From the NCBI RefSeq assembly GCF_009389715.1, contig NC_052396.1, positions 12,593,907 to 12,657,906 on the forward strand: a DNA stretch of 64,000 nucleotides, in the 5' to 3' direction. The notes under the pieces were generated by a model. It worked only from the letters and a program-made list of their open reading frames with translations, was not told where the DNA came from and made no database searches. The position numbers and the translations under genes are program-made. The DNA comes from Phoenix dactylifera (lineage: Eukaryota; Streptophyta; Magnoliopsida; Arecales; Arecaceae). Positions 48,370-59,042 of this stretch are shown here, in pieces. Positions within the stretch are counted from its first letter, which is position 1. Every line of letters begins with the position of its first letter.

Positions 48370-49363
48370 TCACACCATATGTTGTGCTACAGTGCCACAC
48401 TGCCACTACCCACTGAGTCACTGTCAGTGTCACAGACTGACAGTCTCTCAGTGAGACGGACGGGAGGGCTGAGGGGACGGCCGAGCCCGCTGGGGTCACG
48501 GGACAACGGGAGCCGAGGCCGGGGAGGGAGGCGAGGAGTTCACGCCGTCTGCCGTCACGGCCTCACGCCTCACGGGAGCTGGGGGCGGGCGAGGAGCGGA
48601 GGAGGTCACGGGCTCACGGCTCACGGGAGTGACAGACTGACGGCCTGACGGTGTCACAGGCGGGGTCCGGGGACTGGGAGGCGCTCAGGCGGAGGAGACG
48701 ACCTCGCCAGCTCGCTGGATTGAGCCGGACGGGCCGACGGGCGACGGGGTCACGGCCTCACGAGAGCCGGGGGCCCGAGAGGCGGGAGGGAGGCAAGGAG
48801 CCGAGGAGCCGAGGAGGTCACGGGCGGCGGGACCGCCTGGATGCCAGGGAGGCGGGGACGGTCGCGGGATGCCGGGGCCCGAGGAGGCGGGGAGGCGGAC
48901 TGGCGGAGGCGCGGCCACGCGGGGGGAGGCGAGGAGGAGACGAGTAGACGACCCAGGCGGCAGCCGGCAGGCAGTCACACCTTCACGGAACAGTCGAACA
49001 GAGTAGAAGAGGATTGAGGAAATAGGAATGAGGAGCAGAGGAGGAGTGGAGGAGGAGTGGAGCAGGATGAGGATTTTAAAGAGAGCCAGAGGGCAGAGAG
49101 GAATGATGGGCGATGGCATCATGGCCGATGGGAATATGGGATCGGATTAAGCCATTGAGGAGGAGTGGACAGTGGAGCACCCGGCGACCCGCGTCTTGTC
49201 GAGGTAGCCGTTGGCTCCTGCCGTCCTGCGGGCTGCGGCCTTACCCTCTGAGGCTCTGACACTGTAGCTAGCTAGTAGCTAGGAGCGAGAGCTGGGAGGG
49301 TAGAGCGTAGGATGCCGTCGCGGGGCCTTCTCTCGAGCCGGGGCCTTGGGCGACCGCCTAGGA
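48370..49363. repeat. GC-rich tail of hAT unit 2
   Basis: Dense GC-rich DNA with repeated GTCACGG, CTCACGG and GGAGGCG words. The first 430 bases are shared with unit 1. Overlapping frames on both strands are compositional. The abrupt composition change from the AT-rich coding half is also seen in hAT A. Confidence 0.6.
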
Positions 49364-50209
49364 TCAATAATGTTTGAGGAATAAATCAATAATGGAAGCT
49401 GGAATGGATTAAAAACAATATATAATCAATAATGGAAGCTGGAAGCTGAAATCAAAGGCATCTACAGTAAAATTAGAAATATCTATAAACCTGGAATATA
49501 ATATGTTGCAGGTAAAAATCCTCGGGTGGAGGCGGGCCTGGATCGATCGGGACTTGGGGCCGGTCGGTCGACGCCGGAGAGGAGGGAGGAGGAGAAGATC
49601 CTCGGGCGGAGGCGAAGCGATCAAGGCTTGAGGGCAAGAGAACAAATTAAAGAAGGAAAAAAACCCACGAACACCCAAAGAAGAGGAGGAGGAGAATAGG
49701 AGAACAAGCGAGACGGAGGGAGAGGAGGGAGTAGGAGAAAATTACCTCGGGCGGAGCGCGTTGGGGTCGGTCGGTCGACGCCGGAGAGGAGGGAGGAGGA
49801 GAGGAGGTAGGAGCCGGACGGTCCGTGCCGGAGAGGAGGAAGATGGGGGCTAAGGCAGCGCCGGAGACGAAGGCAAGGGCAGTGCTGGAGAGGAGAATGA
49901 GGGGGCTCGGGAGTAGCTAGGGCAAGTATGCGGGCTCGGGGTCGGCCGTTGGGTTTTGAGGGGGCTTCAGCGATGCTTATAAGCGTCGTTTTAGCGTTTC
50001 AATTACCCACACTTGTACGCGTCGTCTTAGGCCAAAAATAACGACGCTTTAAAGCGTCGTTTGGCTTTAGGTCTACGACGACGCTTTTAAGCGTCGCCCA
50101 CTACTTTAAATTACCCACCCTCCCCAAGAGTGTCGAAAAAGTTTGGCGCGGGAGTATAAAATGCTGACGCTTTCCCCTAGCGTCGGCTTTTCAAGCTTTT
50201 ACTGTAGTG
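49364..50209. repeat. CACTA B right side: leader of the minus-strand gene and subterminal repeats
   Basis: From 49364 the CACTA sequence resumes. A GC-rich leader with two similar blocks (GGTCGGTCGACGCCGGAGAGG near 49560 and 49767) lies upstream of the minus-strand gene. From 49970 the palindromes GCTTATAAGCGTCG, ACGCTTTAAAGCGTCG and ACGCTTTTAAGCGTCG occur, followed by the terminal CTTTTACTGTAGTG. A TATA-like sequence on the minus strand near 50155 could start transcription toward the accessory gene. Confidence 0.7.
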
Positions 50210-50212
50210 TGC

Positions 50213-51369
50213 TCTCCCTCTTTGGCACCTCCCACTTCCCCCTCCTCCTCTCCCTCTCCCTCTTTAGCGTCTCCCACTTCCTCCTCCTCCTCGCTGTCCA
50301 TACCCACCACCCATCCACGGTGTTCTTCGAAGATCCGGCCGACCACCATCCTCTGGCGTCTCCTCGGATGCGGATCTCTGCTGGTAAGTTTCTATTTCTT
50401 GAATATTTTCCTTCTTAAGCACTACTTTAATTTGGTCTATTATTTTAGAAAACCTAGCTACGGATTCCATTGATACGTAATATTATAATGCAAAATAATG
50501 GGTAGCAGCAGAAAATGATAGCATTATTTAACATTGCCGTAATTTACAATATTTAATTTTCTAATGTATCTAGTGTTGTATATAATCATAGAATATCGAT
50601 ATAAATTGATGTTGACTATACAAAATGTGCAAAAGATAATAGCGGTTAAGATTATCGTATAATACTTTGTTGAAATGATAACACTGTTTGTAAAGTGTGT
50701 CATGTTTTTTACAGTCATATTTATCATAATGTAACAGACTATTTGAACTTTAAGCAAAAGTTTTGCTATATTTTTTTTGCTGAATGAGTTGTCTAGATTG
50801 GTGGGGTACCTTTCGATTTATTTTGACTCATCATACATAAGTGTGTTGTATGAGATGAATGTTATTGTAATGTCTTTTTCCTTATCAGTTTTTGGTAGCA
50901 AGGCATTGAGCAACATAAAAAATTATCTTATATTACCATTTTGCTCGATTGGTTTTACTTTCTATATATGTTGATTTTGCTAGATTGCTTCAGACAACTT
51001 TTCACTTAGTATCTAATTTTATTTATTTATTTTAGATAAGTTGTAATTCAATCATTATTCTAATATAATAGGCAAAAGTTGGTTAAATAAGTCAAGATCC
51101 AGCAAAGAATATTTGAATGGGGTTCAGAATTTTATTAAATTTACTTCTGAAAAATCTAATATAAATAGACAGATTTTATGTCTATATTAAAAATGTGTAA
51201 ATAGTTCTTCTCTCGCTCCAAAAATTATTGAAGTATAAATATTTGAATGATTCGTTTGATTGTGACATGTGACTTTTATTATGAATGTGATTTTTGTTAT
51301 ATATTTTATTTGGTAAAAATAATGTATATAGAGTTTAAATTTTTTTTAAAATAATTTTTTTAAAAAAAT
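50213..51369. other. Interior of the older CACTA-like element
   Basis: This continues the CT-rich sequence interrupted at 27945. A possible non-coding exon ends at about 50382 with a donor-like CTGCTG|GTAAGTTTC, resembling the leader arrangement of a CACTA gene. The rest is AT-rich without coding signal. Confidence 0.35.
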
Positions 51370-51695
51370 AACTCTAATGACGCTTTAAAGCATCATTAGA
51401 ATAAGTATTGCGACACTTAAAAGCGTCGGCGATAACAAAATTTCCGATGCTTTTGAGCATCGAAAATGGCCGACGCTTTTGAGCATTGGCAATGGTCCGA
51501 TGCTTATAAGCATCGAAAATAGACCGACGCTTATAAGCATCGTCAATGGCTGATGTTTATAAGCATTGGTAAAGCGTTTGTTATTGTGGACACTTGTTAA
51601 AAGCATCGGCAAATAAAATTTTCACGCTAACATTGCCGATGCTTTTACGATGCTTTAGAAAGCGTCGGCAATAAAAATATCGATGCTTATAAGCA
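51370..51695. repeat. Subterminal palindrome array (older CACTA-like element, inner right cluster)
   Basis: At least ten copies of degenerate palindromes such as CCGACGCTTATAAGCATCG and CCGATGCTTATAAGCATCG. TTTGTTATTGTGGAC near 51580 resembles a decayed right CACTA terminus (TTTGTTATTGTAGTG expected). Repeats continue beyond it, so more than one element end may be fused here. Confidence 0.6.
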
Positions 51696-52190
51696 TTGGT
51701 ATGTACCATGGTATGCTGTCGATTCAGCACATACCGTACCAGTCCGATCCCTGACCGGTACTGTATGGGGGTTGAAAACAGTACCAAGGCTGTACCGAGA
51801 GAACACAACCGGAGCCGGAGAAGAAGAAGAAGAGAAAGAGAGAGCATGTGGGTGAGGGAGGAAAAAAGGAAAGGCCTCCGCTGCCCACGGCAGGGGGCTC
51901 GCGGAGGCCGCGGGGGGGCTACGGATCCTACGAGCGGGGGCGCCCCTGCGGCGTTAGCCGCCCCCCTCCCCCCCGTGCGGCCTCCGCCAGCCCTCCGCGG
52001 ACGATGGAGGCCTCTCCTTTTGTCTCCCTCCCCCGCTCGCTCTCTCCTTCTCTTCTTCTCCGGCTCTGGCTGGGTTCTTTCGGTATGGGCCCAGTACCGA
52101 AAATGGTACCGACATGCTGAACCGGTATCATACCAGTCTGATAGGCGACTGGTAGGCCTACTGGTACTGGTACGGCATACCTTGGTATAT
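51696..52190. mobile_element. Foldback element with GGTACCG-type repeats, copy 1
   Basis: The left arm has GGTATGTACCATGGTATGC, CATACCGTACCAG and GACCGGTACTG. The right arm has their inverse: GGTACCGACATGC, TACTGGTACTGGTACGGCAT and ACCTTGGTATATAC. A GC-rich centre (51860-52075) separates the arms. No protein is credible. The same motif style occurs at 60278-60465 and 60780-61475. The arms could fold into long hairpins. No clear target duplication was found. Confidence 0.5.
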
Positions 52191-52195
52191 ACATT

Positions 52196-53158
52196 AAAAA
52201 ACGTCCGATTTTTTTTTTTTTATCTGTAGGGCGGGTACTAGATCTAGATATGATTCTAGCCAAGGTTGATCTAGGTAAGGCACTAGACCATTGAGTCTCA
52301 TATTTTGAGATCTGATATTGATCCAATTGATAGTCGGGTTGTAGTTTGGGACCCATGCTTGTCCAATCCATGGATATTCTATTTTGGACGCTAAAATCAA
52401 ACCCAGTCTTGTTTGATGCATTTGTATTTTGTTATGACATAAATAATCCACATATTTTTATATTTTTGAAATAATCCAATACATAATAAACTGATTCTCA
52501 CATCATTAGAGCAAACTATCCAACATTTCTTTCTACCTCTGATAGCTTTATTATTGTTCTTTTATTCCAGATGGACTGCTCTGTATGGTACAAATTACAT
52601 CTTAGTTCCTTAGATAATGCTTGCCTTAACGACCCAGTTTCTCATCGTTGGACCCATATATGCAGGCTTCATGTATCCTTGGTAGGTACGTACACTTCCT
52701 TTCCTGTGATGATCCCCTTAAATGATTTCAGATATTCCAATATTAGTTCAGTTATCATCCCTGCATCCCTATTTAGCTTTAGGGCTAGTCCACCTACGAA
52801 TAGAATGTCCATCAGACTGGCCGTTCATTTTGGCAAGAAGTCTCCCGTGAACCTGGTTCTCTCTGATGCTGTCATCAAGCTGTTTACACAGTTAATGGGG
52901 TGCAAGCATTAGGAATGGCTCTTCAATAAGTACACCAACCTGATCAAATTCTATGGAAGTTAGCAGGCTAAAATATTGCAATGGTATGACTGCAAATATG
53001 CATGACAAATTGTCTAGCTCTGCAAATTGGTTGTACCAACGAACACAGGTGCTACATTGGATATGATTTGACAGTGACTATACAAGCAATATCCAATGCA
53101 TGAATACCTCAATGAAAATATCACTGCAGCAAAAATTAGCATTTCCAGCATTTTTTAA
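52196..53158. other. No gene identified
   Basis: Mixed AT-rich DNA between repeat clusters. The open frame at 52571-52912 shows no recognisable domain. Confidence 0.35.
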
Positions 53159-53711
53159 GCCATCTACCGATGCTTATGAGCATTGCACGTCCCGACGCTA
53201 TAACAAGCGTCAAAGAAGCATCATGTTTGCAAGTGCAAAAAAGACAAAAAAAAAACACTTTTTCGTTTGTGGCATCATTTTAAGCTAGCAACGCTTTTAA
53301 ATGTCGCTACATGATGATGCTTTTTAAAACCGTCATGAGGCTACCGACAGAGGAGCACTGTTCTTTGGCGGAAGAACTCGGGGGAGGAAGAGGAGCTCGG
53401 CGTGCGGTGGCGGCAGAGCACTAGAATTAGGAATCTGAAAATTAGGGTACTGTTGGATTGTTAGAGAAAGAGATTGGTTGGAAATAATATGGCTCACTTC
53501 GTATCATCTTTTACTGGTGTTCGATCATGCTTACCCAAAAACGTCGACTTGTGGTGGATGGCTTTTGATGGTGCTTATTAGCGTCATTTTTTGCATGGCT
53601 TCTCGAGATGCCTACTAAAGAACATCGAGTGGTAGTGGATGGCATCTGACAACATTTATAAGCAACGTTAAGCATCGATGCTTATTATAAATATCGTGAT
53701 CTTATTGTGTG
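53159..53711. repeat. Subterminal repeats and decayed right end of the older CACTA-like element
   Basis: Degenerate copies such as CCGATGCTTATGAGCATTG, GACGCTATAACAAGCGTC and CATCGATGCTTATTATAAAT surround a GC-rich leader-like block (53340-53420). It closes with ATCTTATTGTGTG, which is the expected ATCTTATTGTAGTG with one base lost. This is the best candidate for the right terminus of the outer CACTA element. Confidence 0.5.
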
Positions 53712-55169
53712 AGCACTCAATTAATGATGCGTACCCCTAATATAGGCAAGAGATGGCCGGCAAACCGCCTTTTCCTTGCAGTGTGTGCATGGAATCGCTA
53801 TCACAAAATTCTCCAAAGGGAAATTTAAGGAATCCAGTTGCTCCTGGTTCCGGAAGTCATTTATGTTTTGTTAGAAAAATCACCACCTACTCAATCATGC
53901 AATATAACTATTCATGAGTGAATTATGAGTATTTAAATAATAATTGTTGTTTGTTTTGTTGTGATGACTGCTGCTTCTTATTGCTTCTTTCAATCTTATT
54001 GTCTATAAATGAATACTCAATGATAACTGTTTTTTGTGTTGTTGCTTCTTCCCCTCTTATTATCTTTCACGCAATCATTTTTCATGCCTTTAATCTTTGA
54101 TTTACAGAGGACTAAGTGCTTAATAATCACCATGCCTATCCTCTGTCACTAAGTTTAATATATTCATATAATTGACTAATATTATAATTGACAAATATGG
54201 TTGATAAACTTAAATATAATTTAGGATTTTTTTACATATATATCCTTGTAAATATATAAAATTATATGAATACCTTAACAAAGATGCTAATTACATGCAT
54301 ATATACCCTCATAAAATACTTATTTTGCGCATATATCTTTTTTTTATCTTTCTTTCTTGCATCGATCTTTTCTAGTTTAGGTTATAATTCTTACTTGTCT
54401 TTAAATTAATCTATATTTTCTTTCTGCATTCTTGTATCCATTCTTCTTGTCATTCAATTTCTCCAAGTCAATTTATCCTGATCATCTACATCTACATTGA
54501 TTGCCTGATCTATCTGGCATGCCAGTCAATCCTCAATCTCTAGAATTTGTGTTTCTCATTGCTAACACACGCGACATCTGGATCCACACCTGAGCAACCT
54601 CACAGGCATCGGCACAAGATCAGAAACCAGAATGCCACTGGATTAGATTTAGTACTGCCCATTCACTACTGGTGGTCCCTCTGTTAGCAAACTAAGCACA
54701 TCAGATTTGAGACTGAATTCAAGCACAGAAAACCCCTCTTCCATTTGTACAAAGTAGTTCTCAGTCACCGGCCACTACCAGCAGAGCTTCTGACAGCAGG
54801 TATAAGCAAAGTATGCCCCATAAACCTCCCAAACAAGGAGAGTTGCCATAAAGTAGTTTGGCCCAAGTATCCTTCCTCAAAGCAGCCTATTCCATGGGCT
54901 CTTTCCCATGAATATATGCCATCACCTCGGTGGCATCCACCTGTGCATCGAGGCCTCCTCGACAAAAGCTGAAGAAGCCCACGTATCCCGCTTTTCCGGC
55001 TTCGATGTGCAAACAAGGTGTCCTTATCGCCTTGCCTCAGCGTAGCCGTTGCTCCATTTCTTTTCAAGTTCTTTCTATGAAAAATGTGAGAACTGGCCCA
55101 TATGGGCCTATCTGGAATTGAAGTCGGCAAGACCCACCGACTTCAATTTGAAAATTGGAAAAAATTATG
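53712..55169. other. Intergenic DNA, nothing identified
   Basis: AT-rich to about 54500. Overlapping frames on both strands at 54745-55130 have no domain I recognise and were not accepted as a gene. Confidence 0.35.
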
Positions 55170-57920
55170 GATTGCAATAGAGGAACTGCACTCCCCTACC
55201 CGATCCACCAGCCATTGAGACGATAAGGCCGTGGAGTCGTGGCTAGTGACGACTCCATGGGCCGTTCAAACGGCTGCCGACTTTTGGGTCACACACAACC
55301 GCCACGATGATTGTGGGTAGGTGCAACGAGTGCCAAGCTAACCCCATCCAAAATCCTCTATAGATCCCTCCTTCCCCTACACTTGATCCATCACCGAGCC
55401 TTCTTTCTATTTCTCCCCAGTCTCCAGTGGCCGCCGTGCCACCATGATCGACCACGGTTGCTTGAGATCTCCTCTTTCTCTCTAGCTTCCCCAACTGCCA
55501 TGTTCTTCTTTTTTTTTCTCCTATTCTGAGCGTCGTTGCCACAAAACTGTTGGAACCAGCTGTCCTCGCTCGAGATCCACTATCTACGACACACACCAGT
55601 GAGTTTCATTTCCTCTTCCTCTTCCATTATTCTTTATGTTGAGCCATTCTTAGGGGTGTAAATGGATTAGGTCGAACTGGGTCATGAGTGACCCTGACCT
55701 AACCCGGTTTCTTATTCGGATCCTAAGTTTGGACCCAAACCTAATCCAATAGAAGATCGAGTTGGGTCTACAGCTACAATTTTTAACCCAACGGGTCATC
55801 AAGTCAGGTCGGGTCTATATATAACTCAATCGCAACCCAAAAAATTTGGGTCCGTTTCGGGTCGGATCCGAACCCCATTCAACTTTACAAAATAAATATG
55901 AAGTATATTTCAGTATTTATGCGTAATGCGCTATAAAAATTCATGTACAATTAACAAATCCAAACTCCACTGAAACCTAAACCAATAAGCCAGTGAATTA
56001 GAGTCAACTATGAAATTCTCTATCTTGTAGTGCTTGTATGGTAAGCCTAGAGAAAACTTTCAATTGGGTTGCAAAATTATTTTTCATTGCAGTGTTAAGA
56101 TATATCTCTGACTCAGCAAACTGTTTACTGACACCAAGTTCAGGCATTGCTTCACTTCACCGTTAAAATAATTTTTACTATTTGCATAAATTTCTTGTGT
56201 TCGAACCAAATGTTCCTCTTTGGCTACTGGAAATGAAGTTTTGGGTGTGTTATGAATGATAGTAATTCAAATATAGCGATTCATGATATCCATTACTTAT
56301 AGAAATTTTAAGAGACAGAGGCCAGAAGGATGTCAATGCTTAGGGTGCGAATGTTAATAATATTTTGAAAATTTCCCACACTATTTAAAATGCCATTCCA
56401 AACTGGCTACTCTTGGAAAAGATTCTCCCAATTGATTTGTAGAAATTGATCTCTTGATCGTTATTGTTGAACTTATTCTCTTCCCCAAACATGACACCAA
56501 TGTCTATATAGTCTCATGAGAATCAAAAGAAAAAGACTCAACATCTCCCACAATATCCATAAAAATGAAGTGGGCACATATAGTGAGAGAGAGAACATAC
56601 CAAAGGCAATAGAACTCTAAGTATGCTTATCCCCCAGTATCCTCCATTTTATGAAAGTAACAAGGAAAATTTTACAAAATTGAAAGAAAAATTAAAAGGG
56701 TCGGGTCATAGAGTAAAAAATCCAAAATTGCCTCAAAAATCAAATGAGTCGGATCGGGTTGGGTCAGAATTTAGTCAACTCAGACCCGACCCCTAAAATA
56801 GAATGGGTCTAATTTTAGAACCCAACCTGGCTCCATGGGTCCTTTAAATCAGGTTTGATCGGGTCTAAGATGGTCAGGTCATGGGTTAATCCGACCCATT
56901 TATAGCCTTAGCCATTCCCCTATTTTTGGGCCAAAATGAGGCTTCACCGTTCTCCCTCGTGCTCGGTCCTTTCTCGCTGGTTGCTACAACCGCCAGCTGC
57001 TCTTGGCTGGCTGCTGACTCTGCCGCCATGGCCTGGCCACCATCATCCTGGTCTCTTCTCTTCTCTTCTCTCTTCATTCTCTTCCTCCTCTTCGTATCCA
57101 CCGCTTTCTTCTTATTTCTTCTACTCTTCCTATTTTTTCTATTAATTCATTATGTTAAACAAAAGGGGGCGACCCTCTTTTTCTCTCTCTACTTGACTTG
57201 TTGACTAGATACATCGATTGATCTAGATCTGATTGGACCTAAACTAAGTGGATCATGTTCAAAAGCCCAACTAGCCTTAGATCGAGTATCTCTCTCTCTA
57301 AGCAAGATCCAGAGATCTTAGTTCAAAGCCATGACTCTTTTTGCTCGATCCAAGTTGACCCAGCATGGAGGCCCCGCACCACCTCATTACTTGAGGAGCA
57401 TACCGACTCAATACCCCAGCCTTGTTAGAATTTGGTTACTATTGACCTTTATTGAGTTACTCGGATCATGGCTTAACTTGATCAATTTAGTTCACATTGT
57501 TTGGACCGACCTAAAAGTTGGGCACTATTGCCAGATCGACTTTTCTTTTCCTCCACTCTGATTTGGGCATAAGGCCGTATCCCGAACAGTATTTTAATTT
57601 TTAACTTTGCTTGGCTTCTAAGATAATGATAAAATTAATGGTATTAAAACAAGTGAACCTAACCCGCCTAACTGAAGTGAGATTTTGAAGTGAGAAGAGG
57701 TAAGTAACTAATATTTCAAAGTACAGTTTCTGACCTTTAGTAAAGTTATAATTAGTTTATTAACTTTGAATGTGATCTCTATTTTATACTTGATTAAATG
57801 AGTCATGTTATTATTATTATGATAATAATTATTTTAAAATATGTTAAGTGTTATGTTATTCATGTAAGATAAAATTTGGAAAATAAAAGTTAGAGAAGCC
57901 TAGAAGAATAATTCTCAAAG
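55170..57920 (-). mobile_element. LTR-retrotransposon 3' fragment, inverted copy 2
   Basis: On the minus strand the order seen at 23600-25438 recurs. An AT-rich internal end (57920-57590) comes first, then an LTR starting TGTTCGGGATACGGCC at 57588. It continues through a GAGA-rich stretch and a gene-like GC-richer part to about 55170, where similarity fades. A small hAT element (55651-56910) splits this LTR. No coding domains remain. The two copies are diverged and lie in opposite orientation about 32 kb apart. The distal boundary is approximate. Confidence 0.45.
55651..56910. mobile_element. Non-autonomous hAT element, 1260 bp
   Basis: The ends are inverted: TAGGGGTGTAAATGGATTAG at the left, and CCGACCCATTTATAGCCTTA at the right. 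They match the widespread plant hAT family with TAGGGGTGTAAATGG termini. The 8-bp flanks are GCCATTCT (55643-55650) and GCCATTCC (56911-56918), 7 of 8 matching. GGGTCGG/CCGACCC words fill both arms. No open frame. It interrupts the LTR fragment of copy 2. Confidence 0.85.
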
Positions 57921-58700
57921 TTGGAGAAGTTTTTAAAGAATTCTGGAAGTTTTTGAAATGAACGAGTCAACCCTGAAGAACCATGAGTCGACTCCTACCA
58001 AGCACGAGTCGACCCTAGTGCAAGTCGAGTTGACCCTAGAATGTAAAAAATTTTGTAAATTTTTTTGAAAAACCCAATTTTCCTTCTTGGGTTATCATCA
58101 CAATATTTGTACAAGAATATACTGGATCCATTCTCTGTTTTTGTTTAACAAACACAAAAGTCTACTAAAGGAACCACCATCTCCAACTTAACACTAGTTG
58201 TACTAACTATAGTTTCATATCTCACATGTCTTGTAGCACATTAAACCACTACTGGTTAAAGCTCAAAAGATTGAGACATTATTAGTTCCACATTCCTCAG
58301 AAGGAAATGTTTCCTTTGCAAAGCCATCTAGCTGTCTACTAACAAGGGTTAGTTCTGGATAATGAAAATGGTCATAAATCCTTCAGTGAACCAAAGACCT
58401 CTGTATAACACATCCTTTTTTAAATCTAAAGGTCGTTCTGCACAATTTTCCATCTCTTCTCTGTTGCATTTGAACCTTCTGGATATCAAAAACAACAGAT
58501 AGATATTGAAGAAGCACAGGTTTTAACTTACAATAGCCATTTTCATTTGCAGAAAACTAATAATCTTATAATCACATAAGAATTATTTTTAAGAAAATCC
58601 AGCCTACTCTACGTTCTTCTGTAAATATGCAGTTAAATATAATCGAACCATTTCCAGATTCAGTGAAGCCAGAAACACATGGATTTAAGTTTATTATGTA
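57921..58700. other. Intergenic DNA, nothing identified
   Basis: AT-rich. A short block at 57955-58045 has three near-repeats of GAGTCGACCC-like words. No gene seen; the end is the 3' flank of the minus-strand exon that follows. Confidence 0.4.
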
Positions 58701-58970
58701 CTATTCCGACTCGAGTGCCTCAATCTCATAGCGGACCTCCTCCAGGTGCTCATTTATGCTGGTCACTGCATCCTGCACACCCCGGATGGCTTCCTTGAGA
58801 GCACCATCATACTCGGCATCAGCTTCAGCATCCTCCGTTCCAGCATCTTCTGTTATCTTGCGGACATGCACACACTCATGCTGTTGTGGCTTGTTAAACC
58901 GGCAGTGCTCATGGCTCACCAGACGCTCTGAGGGTCGACCAGCCTTCTTTAAGATCTGAATGCTCGCTGT
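58701..58970 (-). CDS. Probable terminal exon of an unidentified gene
   Basis: The minus-strand segment begins after an acceptor-like AAAAGACAG (near 58972) and reads SIQILKKAGRPSERLVSHEH, then CRFNKPQQHECVHVRKITED. An acidic, helical tail follows (EDAEADAEYDGALKEAIRGV, then SINEHLEEVRYEIEALESE), ending in TAG. AATAAA lies just downstream (minus strand, near 58695), as a poly(A) signal would. The composition (charged, few hydrophobic runs, heptad-like leucines) suggests a coiled-coil C-terminus. The frame is GC-richer than its flanks. I do not recognise the family and could not place upstream exons between 59000 and 62000, so it may also be an exon relic. Confidence 0.45.
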   Translation of the reverse strand, partial: TASIQILKKAGRPSERLVSHEHCRFNKPQQHECVHVRKITEDAGTEDAEADAEYDGALKEAIRGVQDAVTSINEHLEEVRYEIEALESE

Positions 58971-59042
58971 CTTTTGGTAGGTAAAAGAGGAGAAAGCACA
59001 GGAACACGCACAAAAAATTATTATAAGAAGGAAGCACATCAA

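Larger units (their letters stand above)
45556..49363 (-). mobile_element. hAT dimer, unit 2 (longer unit, right terminus truncated)
   Basis: It begins CAGGGGCGGCCCAATGC, directly abutting unit 1, and is nearly identical to it over about 3.24 kb. It extends through a further GC-rich tail to GGCCTTGGGCGACCGCCTAG at about 49363. That text matches the inner part of the hAT A right end, but the final roughly 30 bases ending in CCCTG are absent. With unit 1 it forms a direct head-to-tail pair. Confidence 0.85.
39424..50209 (-). mobile_element. CACTA (En/Spm-like) transposon B, 10.8 kb
   Basis: The left end is CACTACAAAAGAAAG at 39424; the right end reads CTTTTACTGTAGTG, finishing at 50209. TGC flanks both sides (39421-39423 and 50210-50212), the 3-bp duplication of CACTA elements. 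Palindromic subterminal repeats occur within the first 300 and last 230 bp. A minus-strand accessory gene lies at 40087-41812. I saw no DDE transposase (Transposase_21/TNPD) gene; the central region is filled by a hAT dimer. Copy B therefore looks unable to move itself. It inserted in the right target duplication of hAT element A. Confidence 0.92.

Noticed and set aside
51848-52371. Frames in the centre of foldback copy 1
   Set aside because: Frames on both strands overlap the inverted arms and show no domain.
54745-55130. Overlapping plus and minus frames of 75 and 121 codons
   Set aside because: No family match recognised, and neither frame has convincing start context or splice signals.
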